From contig NZ_JADQBZ010000007.1 of NCBI RefSeq assembly GCF_016278365.1, positions 185,818 through 249,817 of the forward strand: 64,000 nt of DNA. The letters run 5' to 3'. Of this stretch, positions 54,249-64,000 are shown in pieces (position 1 is the stretch's first letter; every line of letters starts with the position of its first letter). The stretch is from Methanolobus sp. GTDB taxonomy: Archaea > Halobacteriota > Methanosarcinia > Methanosarcinales > Methanosarcinaceae. The position numbers and the translations under genes were made by a program. The notes under the pieces were generated by a model. It was not told where the DNA came from. It was given only the letters and a program-made list of their open reading frames with translations, and did no database searches.

Positions 54249-57200
54249 ATGGATAAAACGAAGATATTAAGCCTTTTATTGGCTTTTTTAGTCCTTAACA
54301 TAGGTTTAGGGGCAGCGATCTCTTCAGCTGCTGTCAGCAGCTCAGGAGAGGTGAACTACTCAATAAGCATATCGAAAGACGCCGGCATTACGCAGGTACA
54401 GACAAACGACGGCAAGGCCCTATACAGCGGTACCAACGATGTACAGGCTTTTACTACCGCGGTCAATGCTATCAGCAAAGGCACCATCCTTGTCAACCAG
54501 GGAACGTACAATATTGCCTCTCCCATAGCACTCAAATCCGACATTGAAATAGTTGGAAAGAATGCAGTGATCAAGGGATACAACGTATTTACGATAACCA
54601 GTGCGACAAATGTTAAGGTAAAAGGGTTCGAATTCAGTAACCCTACTGCAACATACACTTCAATTGCTTCCAGCAGGGGCTTTATCAACATCTACAACAG
54701 CAACAACTGTGTGATAGAAGAGAACACCTTCCGCAACTTCAGGGATTATGGAATCAACATCGGAGTCACCTCAACGTCCCAATCCAACAGGGATATAAGC
54801 GTAAGGTACAACAACTTCCTTGATTACGGTTACTGTGGAGTGATGATCGGTAAGCAGTCCAATTACATATATGTGGAGGATAATACCTTCAAGAACATCA
54901 ATGTACGGAAAGTGAATGCAAATGCATATGGTATAGCAGTTGCCAAGGGAAGCAATTCCTACAAGCACTCAGAGCACATCTATATCAGGTCCAACTGGAT
55001 AGAGAACTGTCCGGTATGGGAAGGTATCGACAGTCACGGCGCTAATCATGTGTATATCCAGGATAATACAGTCATAAACTGTAAAGTACCCATAGCAGTT
55101 TCCTATCAGACCAATGAAGGTACATATCCTCTGCCTGTGCACACCATAGTCATTACCGGAAACTATGTCAAAGGGAACATGGCATCCCCAGAAAAGCAGC
55201 ATTCCGGAATACATGTACTTGGTGCACGCAACTATGCAAAACCATATACTAATGTAACTGTGTCAGGCAATACTGTCATCGACGTCAACAGCTGGCTGGT
55301 CAGCGATGACGGAGCTATTGTTCTTAGAGACGTTAACGGAGTTGTTGTCGACAACAATCTCATTAGTGGTGTAGGCAATACAGGAATCAACCTGTTGAAT
55401 ACAGACAATGCACTGGTACAGAATAATGATATCAGGAACCTGAAAAAGATCTCCGGTTCTACGATGGGCGTCAAAATGTCACCTGTTGTAAAGAGCTTCA
55501 GTGCCACTATCAAGGACAATAAGTATGACAGCACTGTGAACTACCATGGTTATGCATACCCCAAGAACAGTAACACATACTCCGTTACTCTGGTTAACCA
55601 GGTTCAGTCCAAGTTCGCAGGTGCGTTGAGACTTAATGTTCAGACAGACTCCAATGTCGTTACGTCACCTTACACACCACCACTAACACCACCACAGCCA
55701 GGTACCAGTACTGACAGTTCTGACAATACTGACAATACTGACAGTACACCGGATAACACTGATGTAATAAACCCATCGTGGACAGGTATATCCAAGATTG
55801 CAGGTACAACAGTTGTCAAGACCGATGATGGCAAGATAGTGTACAGTGGAAACAATGATGTTGAAGCTGTGAAGGCTGCTCTGAACAATGTAAACCAGGG
55901 AACTATCGTTTTCGAGGAGGGAACCTATTCTATAAGCTCACCAGTCGCTCTAAGTTCTGATCTGGAACTGGTCGGTAACAATGCTGTACTTAACGGTTAC
56001 AACATATTCACCATAAAAGATGAAACAAATGTCACAATAAGAGGATTCGAGTTCAGTAATCCCGATGCCCAGTATCTGGGGCGTGCCGGGAACAACGGGC
56101 TTATAGACATCCAGAACAGTGAAGATGTTCTTGTGCAGGATAACACTTTCCGCAACTTCAGGGATTTCGGCATATACCTTTCAACCCGCACCACATCTGA
56201 CAGCAGCCAGAATGTCACTATACAGGACAATGAATTCCTTGATTACGGCTACTGTGGAATAATGATCGGAAAGCAGGCAAGCAATGTAAATGTTGATGAC
56301 AACCTGTTCAGGAATATCAATGTTAAGGCCATGTATGCGAACTCCTACGGAGTAGCGGTCATGAAGGATAGCAGCACATACGATTATTCAGAGTATGTCA
56401 ATATCCGCGGCAACACTATCGAGAACAACCCAACCGGGGAAGCTATCGATAGTCACGGGGCCAACCACCTTTCTGTTGAGAACAACACCATCACAGACTG
56501 CAGGATACCTATCATCATCCTTCATGAAAATCAGGATGACAAGTACCCTGCCGCATTGAGCAATCTTTCTGTGACTGGAAACTCAGTGACAGGAAACCTC
56601 AGCCTGGAAAAGCAGAACTCAGGTATTTACATCTTCGGAGGAATAAGCAAGGATGGAACCATTGTCCAACCCTACCAGGAAGTGAACGTCTCCGGTAACA
56701 TCATCGTTGATGTGAACAACTGGCTGGTCAGTGAAGATGGAGCGATCGTAATGCGCAACATCAACGGGACAGTCATTGAGAACAATAAGATCTCAGGCGC
56801 CGGCGGTGTGGGTATTAATCTGGAGAATACGGACAATGCTGTCATGCAGAGCAACACCTTCAGTGGCATGAGAGAGATCTCAGGTTCTACCGTAGGAGTT
56901 AAGATGCTGGCAAATGGCATGGATAACCACGCTGCTCTCATAAGCAATATCTTTGACAGCTCTGTAGGATACCATGCGCGTACCGAAAGTGGATCAGGAC
57001 ACGCATACGAAGTAAGCGTAACGAATCAGGACACATCCATGTTTGATAATTCAAACGATAGTATGAAACTGATAGTCCTTGAAGATACTGAGCCTTCAGA
57101 ACCAACTGAACCTTCAGAACCAGCTGAACCAGTAAACGACCTTCCTGTTGCGAATGCGGCAGGCAGGGTTGCTGAGGCAGGAAGTACAGTCATATTCTAT

Positions 57201-57398
57201 GGAGGCGAATCCTTCGATAGGTATGGAATAGTCAACTATTCATGGGACTTTGACGCTTCCAACGGTATCCAGAGAGATGCAACCGGTATGATAGTGAACC
57301 ACACTTTCGAAGAACAAGGCAGATATACCGTCACCCTGACAATAAGCAACATGAGGGGACAGACGAGCACGGACACCTTAACAGTGATCGTAAACTGA
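54249..57398 (+). CDS. Surface protein: two beta-helix domains plus PKD domain
   Basis: A 1049-residue secreted protein. Signal peptide residues 1-28 (LSLLLAFLVLNIGLGAAISSAA). Two homologous beta-helix domains of about 430 residues each, around residues 30-460 and 510-940, each opening with TSISKxAGxTxVxTxDGK-like motifs and carrying GIDSHGANHVYIQDNTVI; a linker of Thr/Asp/Ser repeats (DNTDNTDSTPDNT) joins them. The C-terminus is a PKD domain (VNYSWDFDASNG, then VTLTISNMRGQ). The start is set by GAGGTC four bases before ATG 54249, as in the paralogue at 58101. Such proteins form the S-layer or its ornaments. Confidence 0.86.
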   Translation: MDKTKILSLLLAFLVLNIGLGAAISSAAVSSSGEVNYSISISKDAGITQVQTNDGKALYSGTNDVQAFTTAVNAISKGTILVNQGTYNIASPIALKSDIEIVGKNAVIKGYNVFTITSATNVKVKGFEFSNPTATYTSIASSRGFINIYNSNNCVIEENTFRNFRDYGINIGVTSTSQSNRDISVRYNNFLDYGYCGVMIGKQSNYIYVEDNTFKNINVRKVNANAYGIAVAKGSNSYKHSEHIYIRSNWIENCPVWEGIDSHGANHVYIQDNTVINCKVPIAVSYQTNEGTYPLPVHTIVITGNYVKGNMASPEKQHSGIHVLGARNYAKPYTNVTVSGNTVIDVNSWLVSDDGAIVLRDVNGVVVDNNLISGVGNTGINLLNTDNALVQNNDIRNLKKISGSTMGVKMSPVVKSFSATIKDNKYDSTVNYHGYAYPKNSNTYSVTLVNQVQSKFAGALRLNVQTDSNVVTSPYTPPLTPPQPGTSTDSSDNTDNTDSTPDNTDVINPSWTGISKIAGTTVVKTDDGKIVYSGNNDVEAVKAALNNVNQGTIVFEEGTYSISSPVALSSDLELVGNNAVLNGYNIFTIKDETNVTIRGFEFSNPDAQYLGRAGNNGLIDIQNSEDVLVQDNTFRNFRDFGIYLSTRTTSDSSQNVTIQDNEFLDYGYCGIMIGKQASNVNVDDNLFRNINVKAMYANSYGVAVMKDSSTYDYSEYVNIRGNTIENNPTGEAIDSHGANHLSVENNTITDCRIPIIILHENQDDKYPAALSNLSVTGNSVTGNLSLEKQNSGIYIFGGISKDGTIVQPYQEVNVSGNIIVDVNNWLVSEDGAIVMRNINGTVIENNKISGAGGVGINLENTDNAVMQSNTFSGMREISGSTVGVKMLANGMDNHAALISNIFDSSVGYHARTESGSGHAYEVSVTNQDTSMFDNSNDSMKLIVLEDTEPSEPTEPSEPAEPVNDLPVANAAGRVAEAGSTVIFYGGESFDRYGIVNYSWDFDASNGIQRDATGMIVNHTFEEQGRYTVTLTISNMRGQTSTDTLTVIVN

Positions 57399-58100
57399 AG
57401 ACTTAAGACAAAATCGGGTTGGCGGGCCAATGAATAGGTGTCCGTCATCCACATTTTTTCATGCGTTTTCATGCGTTTTCATGCCACATGCGGCATCCAT
57501 TTCCAGCATTTCTAAAATAATCTGCTCATTTGCAGCCAAACGTTTTCTGTCCGGGAAGTCTTTTGTTCATTTTGAGCCGGATCACTCCATGTTGATAACC
57601 TCATTTTTCAGATTACAGTTAAAGAGCATCATAAAGAAGGGTTCCTTAATTACTGGACCTTCCTTTGACATTAAAGGGTACCATACTGCTGTGCATGTGC
57701 TTTAAAAGTCAACAGGATGCGCATATACTAATCAAAGAACACTTATCTGTCGATATGATAGAAACTGTATTAAAGACAGATGGAATGCATAACCAATACT
57801 TATTGTATAAAACAAAGGTTTAAAACACCTCAAAATGACCTTTAAAACAACACAAGTGTTTTTTTAGGCATGCCATGGTTTATATACAGTCAGCAGAATC
57901 TACGCAGAGCCCGTCATAATATGTTCATAACAATCACATTTTGTTCGGCAACGGCATGGTCTCCCCACGGATATTTCCCCATATCCGGATCATGTGTTTC
58001 CTGCCGGGCATGCTGATGGAACTAAATTGGCAGGTAAATGACCCAGTAGCTTAAAATAAGCTCCTCACTAGCTAAAATTAACACGTTTAAGAGGTCAATA
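57399..58100. other. Spacer of 702 bases between beta-helix genes
   Basis: No gene is supported. It contains a short tandem repeat (unit ATGCGTTTTC, 57461-57480, with a partial third unit), and AT tracts near 57720-57860 that may hold the promoter of the next gene. AAGAGGTCAATA precedes the ATG at 58101. Confidence 0.4.
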
Positions 58101-60593
58101 ATGGCTATCACATGGAAAACCACCACAAACCTTTTAATGGTTATATTGTTCCTCAACTTGAGTTTGGGAGCAACAGCCTCTGCGGCTGCTATCAGTCCTG
58201 CAGAGACAAATGGATCGATCACCATATCAAAAGAAGCCGGTACTATAAGTGTCCGGATGACCGACGGAGAGATTATATACACCGGAACAGATGACGTGCA
58301 GGCCGTGAGATCTGCGGTCGACACCGTAGATGAAGGTGTAATCCTGTTCACCCCCGGAACATACTCTATCAGCTCACCTGTGGAACTGAAGTCCAATATA
58401 GAACTTGTTGGAGACAATGCGGTTCTGCAAGGTTATACGATATTCACTATAACCGGCAAGACAGATGTCATAATAAGAGGTTTCGAGTTCACCAACCCTG
58501 CTGCACAGTACACTGCAATTGCTACCAACAAGGGTCTTATAGATATCACAAACAGCCAGAACTGTTTGATAGAGGAGAACACTTTCCGCAATTTCAGGGA
58601 TTACGGTATCAACCTTGCAGTTGGCTCAACATCCCACTTCAACGAGCAGATAACTATCAGGAACAACGAGTTCCTTGATTACGGTTACTGTGGAGTTATG
58701 ATCTGGAAGCAATCCAATCACATATATGTGGAGGATAACACCTTCAAGGATATCAATGTAAAGAAAGTGAATGCAAATGCATATGGTATAGCACTTGCCA
58801 AGGGAAGCAATTCCTATGCGCATTCGGAGTATATATACATCCGGAACAACTGGATAGAGAACAATCCCGTGTGGGAAGGTATCGACAGTCACGGTGCAAA
58901 CCATGTGTACATCCAGGATAACACAGTCATCGACTGCAAAGTACCTATAGCAGCTTCCTACCAGACCAATGAAGGTACATATCCCCTGCCGTTGCACACC
59001 ATGGTCATTACCGGGAACTATGTCAAAGGGAACATGGATTCCCCAGACAAACAGCATTCCGGAATACATGTACTTGGTGCACGCAACAATGCCGGACCGC
59101 ACCAGAATGTGACCATCTCGGATAATGTCATAGAGGATGTTAACAGCTGGCTTGTCAGCGATGATGGAGGCATAGTGCTCAGGGATGTCGACGGCGGTAT
59201 CCTTAAGAATAATACGATATCCGGCGTAGGTGGCACAGGTATCAACCTGAATAATGCTAACGACCTGGTACTTGAAGAGAATAGCGTCAAGAACATCAAA
59301 AGGATATCAGGCTCCACGTTTGGTGTTGAGATGATGCCTGTTGCAAAGGATTTCAGTGTCACGATGAAGAACAATGAGTTCGATAGTTCTGTTGACTATG
59401 ATGCCTTTTCAACCCCCGGCTACGGTCACATATATGCCGTAAGTGCACAGGAACAGGATACCTCGAAGTTCGCTGCATCCAACGGTGCAATGGAACTGAC
59501 GGCCGACTCTTCCCAAAACACTGCTGAAGCAGTGAATGATGCTGGTGTTACAGACCCCAGCATTTCTATTTCTAAGAATAACGATACGACAACTGTCCTT
59601 ACAGGCAGCGGAGAAACTGTATACGTAGGTGACAGTGACAGTGACGCTATTAAGACTGCAGTTAATGCGGTTGACAACGGGACCATTACATTCGAGCAGG
59701 GGATCTATGCTATCAGCTCACCTGTAGCCCTTAAGTCAGACATAGAACTGATAGGGAACAATGCTGTTATCACAGGATATAGCATATTTACAATAGCAGA
59801 CCTGGAAAATGTCACGATCAGTGGTTTCGAGTTCATCAATCCTGACGAGGAACATCTGGACCGAGCCGGTAATAATGGTCTGATCTACATCCAGAACAGT
59901 AGTAATGCCTTTATCCGGGAGAACACTTTCCGCAATTTCAGGGATTTTGGTATTTATCTGGCGACCAACTCCACATCCGATCGCAACCAGGACATAACCA
60001 TTCAGGATAACCAGTTCCTTGAGTATGGTCACGCTGGAGTGATGATCGGCAAAGGAGCCAGCAATGTGATCGTTGATGATAATCTGTTCAGGGACATCAA
60101 TGTGAATGGAACGAGCCCTAACACCTATGGTGTCGCTATAATGAAAGACAGCAGCACTTACAGATATTCAGATCATATATACATACGCAACAACACTATC
60201 GAAAATAATCCACTGGGTGAAGCTATCGATAGCCATGGAGCAAACCATCTTTATATAGAGAACAACACGATAACAGACTCCAGGATACCCATATACATCG
60301 CCCACATCAATGATAATGACAGATATCCGGTACCTTTGCATCACCTGACGATAACAGGTAACAACATTCAAGGGAACTTCGATGCAGAAGCTCAGGCCAC
60401 AGGTATCCGTGTCATTGGAGCGACCAAGATATCGGGTGATATCGCAAAAACTTATCAGCATGTAATTGTTTCTGGCAACACCCTGGAAGACGCCGCTAAC
60501 TGGAATAACGGAGATGAAAAAGCTATATTAATGGAAAACGTTGATGCCCCTGTCGTTGAGAATAATGTATTCTCCGGTGCAGACGGCAAATAA
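58101..60593 (+). CDS. Secreted protein with two beta-helix domains, no PKD
   Basis: An 830-residue secreted protein with a signal peptide (residues 1-29, TNLLMVILFLNLSLGATASAA) and two beta-helix domains (about 35-440 and 490-830), paralogous to those in the gene at 54249. Repeat motifs GIDSHGANHVYIQDNTVIDCKVPIAASYQTNEGTYPLP and NNPLGEAIDSHGANHLYIENN are shared. It lacks the C-terminal PKD domain and ends inside the second helix (ENNVFSGADGK), so the C-terminus may be shortened or simply end there. GAGGTC before ATG is conserved. Confidence 0.85.
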   Translation: MAITWKTTTNLLMVILFLNLSLGATASAAAISPAETNGSITISKEAGTISVRMTDGEIIYTGTDDVQAVRSAVDTVDEGVILFTPGTYSISSPVELKSNIELVGDNAVLQGYTIFTITGKTDVIIRGFEFTNPAAQYTAIATNKGLIDITNSQNCLIEENTFRNFRDYGINLAVGSTSHFNEQITIRNNEFLDYGYCGVMIWKQSNHIYVEDNTFKDINVKKVNANAYGIALAKGSNSYAHSEYIYIRNNWIENNPVWEGIDSHGANHVYIQDNTVIDCKVPIAASYQTNEGTYPLPLHTMVITGNYVKGNMDSPDKQHSGIHVLGARNNAGPHQNVTISDNVIEDVNSWLVSDDGGIVLRDVDGGILKNNTISGVGGTGINLNNANDLVLEENSVKNIKRISGSTFGVEMMPVAKDFSVTMKNNEFDSSVDYDAFSTPGYGHIYAVSAQEQDTSKFAASNGAMELTADSSQNTAEAVNDAGVTDPSISISKNNDTTTVLTGSGETVYVGDSDSDAIKTAVNAVDNGTITFEQGIYAISSPVALKSDIELIGNNAVITGYSIFTIADLENVTISGFEFINPDEEHLDRAGNNGLIYIQNSSNAFIRENTFRNFRDFGIYLATNSTSDRNQDITIQDNQFLEYGHAGVMIGKGASNVIVDDNLFRDINVNGTSPNTYGVAIMKDSSTYRYSDHIYIRNNTIENNPLGEAIDSHGANHLYIENNTITDSRIPIYIAHINDNDRYPVPLHHLTITGNNIQGNFDAEAQATGIRVIGATKISGDIAKTYQHVIVSGNTLEDAANWNNGDEKAILMENVDAPVVENNVFSGADGK

Positions 60594-60715
60594 TAAAACT
60601 AAAGAGCTTGCTCAATTGAGAAGCACATGCAACCTGAAGAGCTTGCGCTAAGTAAAACATTATTTTCTTAACTGTCACAAGGACAGGCTTTTGCTTTTAG
60701 CGATAAATAAAGAAT

Positions 60716-60762
60716 ACCTCCGTTTCTCCTTGTCAACGGGTTCGGAGGTTTATTTTTTTATT
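60716..60762 (+). terminator. Terminator between convergent genes
   Basis: Stem ACCTCCG/CGGAGGT (60716-60722 and 60743-60749), 20-base loop, followed by TTATTTTTTT. It ends the plus-strand beta-helix gene and might also act on the glycosyltransferase transcript from the other side. Confidence 0.55.
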
Positions 60763-60772
60763 CAGGTGGCGC

Positions 60773-62326
60773 TCATACATTGACATCCATTGCCTTGTAA
60801 CACTCCCTCATGTCAAAGAGCATGGCAAAGAGGATTAGCTGAAGTCCGGCAATGAAGAACAATGCCCCTATCAATGGCAGACTGGCAGGAATATACCATC
60901 CGGTGATCAGGCCGGATAAGAGTATGTACACCCCTGAAAGGACCCCCAGTGGCAGAAGTATCATCCCGAACGCATAAAAGAGCACAAGCGGATGGAAATT
61001 AGTTATGGAATATTTCACCTTAAGTCTCCACAGGAATTTTTTGAACAGCATAACAGATACTTTGGACATATATCTGCTGTATTTGATACTGGACTTTTCT
61101 TCCCCGTAATGTGCCGGCATGGTGACATCCTGTGTTCTGAAGCCGAATGTATTGAGCTTGACCAGCATATCATTGCAATAGCCATAATAAGTGTAAAGAG
61201 TATCGATTTCGATATTGGAAAGAGCATTCTTTGAGATGGCAGTGTAACCATTTTGCGGGTCCATTATGTGCCAGTAGCCACTTCCGATCTTAGTGATCAG
61301 GCTCAACAGGGAATTGCCAAAAAGACGCCACGAGCTCATTCCACAACGGAATTCATCACATCCCAGCCGGTTACCTTTTGTGTAATCGGCTTTGCCTTCG
61401 ATGATAGGCATCAGCAGGCTGGGCATATGTGCCGGGTTCATCTGGTTGTCCCCACCCATTACGACCATAATATCCATATCTTCCTGAAGCGCACGCTTGT
61501 ACCCGTGAAGGATAGCAGCACCTACACCCTGGTTTGTCTCATGTGTTATAACAGAGAGCCGGGGGTCCCGGACCGATTTAAGCACATCTGCAGTGCTATC
61601 AGTACTGGCATCGTTGATAACATATATACGATCTACATAGTTCGGAATACCTTCAATAGTTGTGCGTATCAGTTTCTCTTCGTTATAGGCAGGCACTACA
61701 ACACCAATTTTATATTTATCGAATATGTCCTTGTTACTTTCATGGGTCTTTTTAACGCTTACCTCCTTTAATTTGAATCCTGCGTTCAAAGCATCCTTTA
61801 CCAGACACAATTCCTCGGGCAGACTGTCTTCAGTGAACGTAAGAGACGCTGTCGAAATTGATGAAAAAGCTGTAAAACCGATATTTTGTGAAAGATAGTT
61901 TGAAAGATATTTACCATCTGAGTCAAGATAAGGAGCCATATCGATCAGCGACTGCAGATCGGTATTAATACCCTGACCCGGGTATTCATTATAACCCACA
62001 ACAGCATCTGCTTCCCTCCACATGACTGAAGTGATGAGCTTTGGTATGGCATCAGGATCGTATATATCATCGGCATTTATTATAATAACCGGACCATTGC
62101 CAAACTTTTCAGAATACCTGAAAGCAGCCCTGAGAGATTCCATTTTCCCTTTATGTTTATCGTGCTTTATTACATGTGCATCCATTTTCTGAGCGATGTA
62201 TGCTGTGGAGTCGGTGCTTCCGTCATCCACCACTACAATATTATCTACATATAGGCCTGCCTTTTTGATGACATCATGTATATTAGCCTCATCATTATAG
62301 GCAGGAATTATACATGTAACTCCCAA
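60773..62326 (-). CDS. Tandem GT2 glycosyltransferase fusion
   Basis: A 517-residue protein with two GT2 domains. The first (residues 1-200) has CIIPAYNDEANIHDVI, VVDDGSTDSTAYIA and IINADDIYDPDA; the second (about 207-420) has VVVPAYNEEKLIRTTIEGIP, VINDASTDST, VVMGGDNQMNP and a C-terminal MSKVSVMLFKKFLWRLK. Three membrane helices follow (residues about 435-500), like dolichol-phosphate-sugar synthases. The second domain keeps all GT2 motifs; the first has a DDI where DxD is expected, so it may be weaker. It may make a lipid-linked sugar for surface glycans. No matching single-domain gene is nearby. Confidence 0.85.
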   Translation of the reverse strand: MGVTCIIPAYNDEANIHDVIKKAGLYVDNIVVVDDGSTDSTAYIAQKMDAHVIKHDKHKGKMESLRAAFRYSEKFGNGPVIIINADDIYDPDAIPKLITSVMWREADAVVGYNEYPGQGINTDLQSLIDMAPYLDSDGKYLSNYLSQNIGFTAFSSISTASLTFTEDSLPEELCLVKDALNAGFKLKEVSVKKTHESNKDIFDKYKIGVVVPAYNEEKLIRTTIEGIPNYVDRIYVINDASTDSTADVLKSVRDPRLSVITHETNQGVGAAILHGYKRALQEDMDIMVVMGGDNQMNPAHMPSLLMPIIEGKADYTKGNRLGCDEFRCGMSSWRLFGNSLLSLITKIGSGYWHIMDPQNGYTAISKNALSNIEIDTLYTYYGYCNDMLVKLNTFGFRTQDVTMPAHYGEEKSSIKYSRYMSKVSVMLFKKFLWRLKVKYSITNFHPLVLFYAFGMILLPLGVLSGVYILLSGLITGWYIPASLPLIGALFFIAGLQLILFAMLFDMRECYKAMDVNV

Positions 62327-62885
62327 TTATACTCCCCCGTTAGCATTATAGTAAGCATTCAAGCCCCCTTGAATACAAACTTAAAAGCAGACATAGCAGC
62401 TGCTATTCCAGAAGCTGTACATCCAGTCCACTCCAATATACAAACATTGCTCTACGTTTATAATATTATCGTGCGATGAAAGGAATCAACCCTATTTTTA
62501 GGAGTAGAACGATAATTTGGAGGAATTTAAGGCAAGGTATCTTAGCTTGGAAAGAGTAAAACTAAGCATTTTAGATAATTATCATCAGTAATTTAAGGAT
62601 TTAACACAATTTTTACCGAACAGGTGTGCCATGAAATGCCGCAACACGACAAATTATGCACTTTTAGACCAGATCAGTCCACTATTGTCATGTTAACCCA
62701 TCATCCAGGCTCAAAATGAGCGCAACATGAAAAGGATATTTGAAACAAAATCATCAGCTAACAGTCCTGAAGGGTTTATCCCGTGGCATGAGCTCACAAG
62801 TCTGGAAACTGTCATACAAAGAAAAGACTTCTTATGGACCGTAAAAACCCGTGTTGATACCATAAAAGATGCAATGATCACAATA
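62327..62885. other. Spacer of 559 bases without a supported gene
   Basis: An A/T-rich stretch between the GT2 fusion and the DUF1616 gene. A plus-strand open frame from 62727 reads into the DUF1616 gene on the opposite strand; it has no ribosome binding site and is probably not a gene. The region near 62340 carries the GT2 promoter. Confidence 0.4.
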
Positions 62886-63809
62886 TCATTGGATCACGGT
62901 TCCTGCTTCAGGCCCATCGATATCTTCCTGAGTCTCTGCCACACTGATCCACAGGTGAAGGTCGCGATAAGGTTCACTCATATTATCCTCCCTGTAAAGC
63001 AGATACTGTAATTTCATGTTACTTCCGGTGATCTCCGGGGCAAAGGTGAGGGGTTGTTCCCATGTGGCATTGTGGTCCAGGGAGATATGAGCAAAGCTAT
63101 CCGGGACATTTATTATCTCATCGTTGAGCCTCAGCTCTACGGAGTAGTTGACAAGTGCATATTCATGATTGACGATACCAACTATCACATCGGTTTTCCC
63201 GCCTGCTACAAGACGGGTGTTATAATTATCGGCCATGCCCTGTGGGCCCAGTATGTAGAACTCCGTGAACTTCTCACCCTGCTTGGGTGTCACTACCACA
63301 TATACCAAGGTGATGACCGACAATAGAATCGAGACAACAAGAATGATGCTCAGTACACGGTCAAGTCGGGACTCTGGTTTTGTGGTCACTTCGGCCTTGA
63401 AGGATGCATACATTTCCCTGAAAGGGACAGAGAAGGCGCTGTTTCCCAGACTTTCGCGCCTGTGAAGAGCGATAACGGACATTGCAAGGGTAAAAGCCGA
63501 AATCGATATAAGTACAGGAACAAGCCGTATGCCCCAAGGAGTATAATTGAGGGCCAGACCTATGAGAGGGACCACTGCTATGCTCAGGCCAAAGCTCAGA
63601 GCAATACGTTCTATACTGTCCAGATCATCCTTTCCCGGAAAGAGGGCGGCTATGAGAGCATAGCCGGGGAGAAAGAGCACCATGGGCAGGCCCAGCACAG
63701 TACGTATGGGATTGCTGCTAAGTGGTGGAAAAAGTATAAACAGGTCCGTAAGAAGGACAAGTGCCATTACCAGTCTGATGTCTGCAGGTACGAAGAATCT
63801 TAAGTTCAT
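62886..63809 (-). CDS. DUF1616 membrane protein (second copy)
   Basis: A 307-residue paralogue of the protein at 39216-40094: four N-terminal helices with PMVLFLPGYALIAALFPGKDDL, a fifth helix near 163-183, and an external domain with KFTEFYILGPQGMADNYNTRLVAGG and LDHNATWEQPLTFAPEITGSNMKLQYLLY. The outside part contains sugar-like binding features but no motif that I can name. It marks the end of the surface-glycan block. The start ATG at 63809 is followed by A/T-rich upstream sequence. Confidence 0.85.
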   Translation of the reverse strand: MNLRFFVPADIRLVMALVLLTDLFILFPPLSSNPIRTVLGLPMVLFLPGYALIAALFPGKDDLDSIERIALSFGLSIAVVPLIGLALNYTPWGIRLVPVLISISAFTLAMSVIALHRRESLGNSAFSVPFREMYASFKAEVTTKPESRLDRVLSIILVVSILLSVITLVYVVVTPKQGEKFTEFYILGPQGMADNYNTRLVAGGKTDVIVGIVNHEYALVNYSVELRLNDEIINVPDSFAHISLDHNATWEQPLTFAPEITGSNMKLQYLLYREDNMSEPYRDLHLWISVAETQEDIDGPEAGTVIQ

Positions 63810-64000
63810 GTTTGATTTTACACCAGCCCTAATGCTCCTAAAATATTTACCATTAAACCTTAAGTGTTGTTAATGGACTCAAACATTAAGAATTTTGTGT
63901 ATTTGAAAACATATTAGTTATCGTCAACGACTCCCCAATTAAGTAGGGAGCTTGCACTTCAAGTTCTCAGCTTCCTGAGCAGAATGCAATAGGCTGGTTG
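63810..64000. other. Terminal spacer
   Basis: 191 bases from the DUF1616 start to the window end. It contains an A/T-rich segment (63830-63930) that may be the promoter of the DUF1616 gene. I see no gene. Confidence 0.35.

Noticed and set aside
57456..57485. Short TTTTCATGCG repeat as a CRISPR or mobile-element repeat
   Set aside because: Only two full units and one partial unit are adjacent to each other without spacers.
62727..63011. Plus-strand open frame of 94 residues
   Set aside because: It has no ribosome binding site, runs into the opposite-strand DUF1616 gene and shows no recognisable family.
1..64000. tRNA, rRNA, CRISPR and transposase genes
   Set aside because: No cloverleaf-like sequence, conserved rRNA block, regular spaced repeat or transposase motif was recognised in any spacer.

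Overview
The window comes from a methanogenic archaeon, most likely of the order Methanosarcinales. Evidence for archaea is direct: genes for L18a, L31e, L39e, S19e, aIF6, prefoldin, a PDCD5-type protein and SRP receptor FtsY, five archaellin genes with class III signal peptides, and a DUF2117 gene. The large beta-helix/PKD surface proteins and the long spacers point to Methanosarcinaceae. The genus is not fixed by anything visible here.

Layout. 1-3.4 kb: two near-identical sodium:solute symporters, the second with a 40-residue partner protein. 3.6-6.6 kb: an MBL-fold hydrolase, a DUF2117 protein, an HTH regulator, and a ubiquitin-like protein with a tiny partner. 6.8-28 kb: an accessory block around motility. 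It holds five archaellins, two 7-TM proteins, a winged-helix protein, and a long minus-strand series (21.4 to 9.6 kb) encoding an EF-hand membrane protein, a lipoprotein, two class II-type histone-deacetylase-family enzymes, two GNAT acetyltransferases, a CheF-like protein, a V4R-like protein, an Sm-like protein, a KaiC-like ATPase, a Roadblock-like protein and a coiled-coil protein. A ParA/MinD ATPase, a small HTH protein, a second KaiC-like ATPase and a degenerate RecA-fold protein sit beside it. 28.2-31 kb: trpCBA behind a likely TrpY operator. 31-37.7 kb: conserved information-processing genes and purA. 37.8-64 kb: cell-envelope genes, comprising a CPBP protease, two DUF1616 proteins, a flippase, a polytopic GT-C-like protein, two asparagine synthetase copies (one broken), two FemAB-like transferases, a polysaccharide deacetylase, a DUF354 protein, three beta-helix proteins and a tandem GT2 fusion.

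The most interesting part is 9.6-28 kb. A switch is suggested in which a KaiC/Roadblock/V4R/CheF-like module, paired with acetyltransferases and deacetylases, acts on the archaellum or its expression. That role is inference from gene neighbourhood only; the archaellum motor genes (arlCDE, F-J) are not in the window. Sequence-level oddities support close control here. Three genes in this block (the archaellin at 24.4-25.2 kb and both deacetylases) have a good Shine-Dalgarno site followed by ACG, ATA or ATT instead of a normal start codon. Short hairpins with T-runs lie just after several archaellin genes, and a shared promoter element sits upstream of three of them.

Recent duplication and gene conversion are recurrent: symporters, archaellin/7-TM modules, asnB/femAB modules and beta-helix domains all show long near-identical tracts. 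No rRNA, tRNA, CRISPR array or transposase was recognised.
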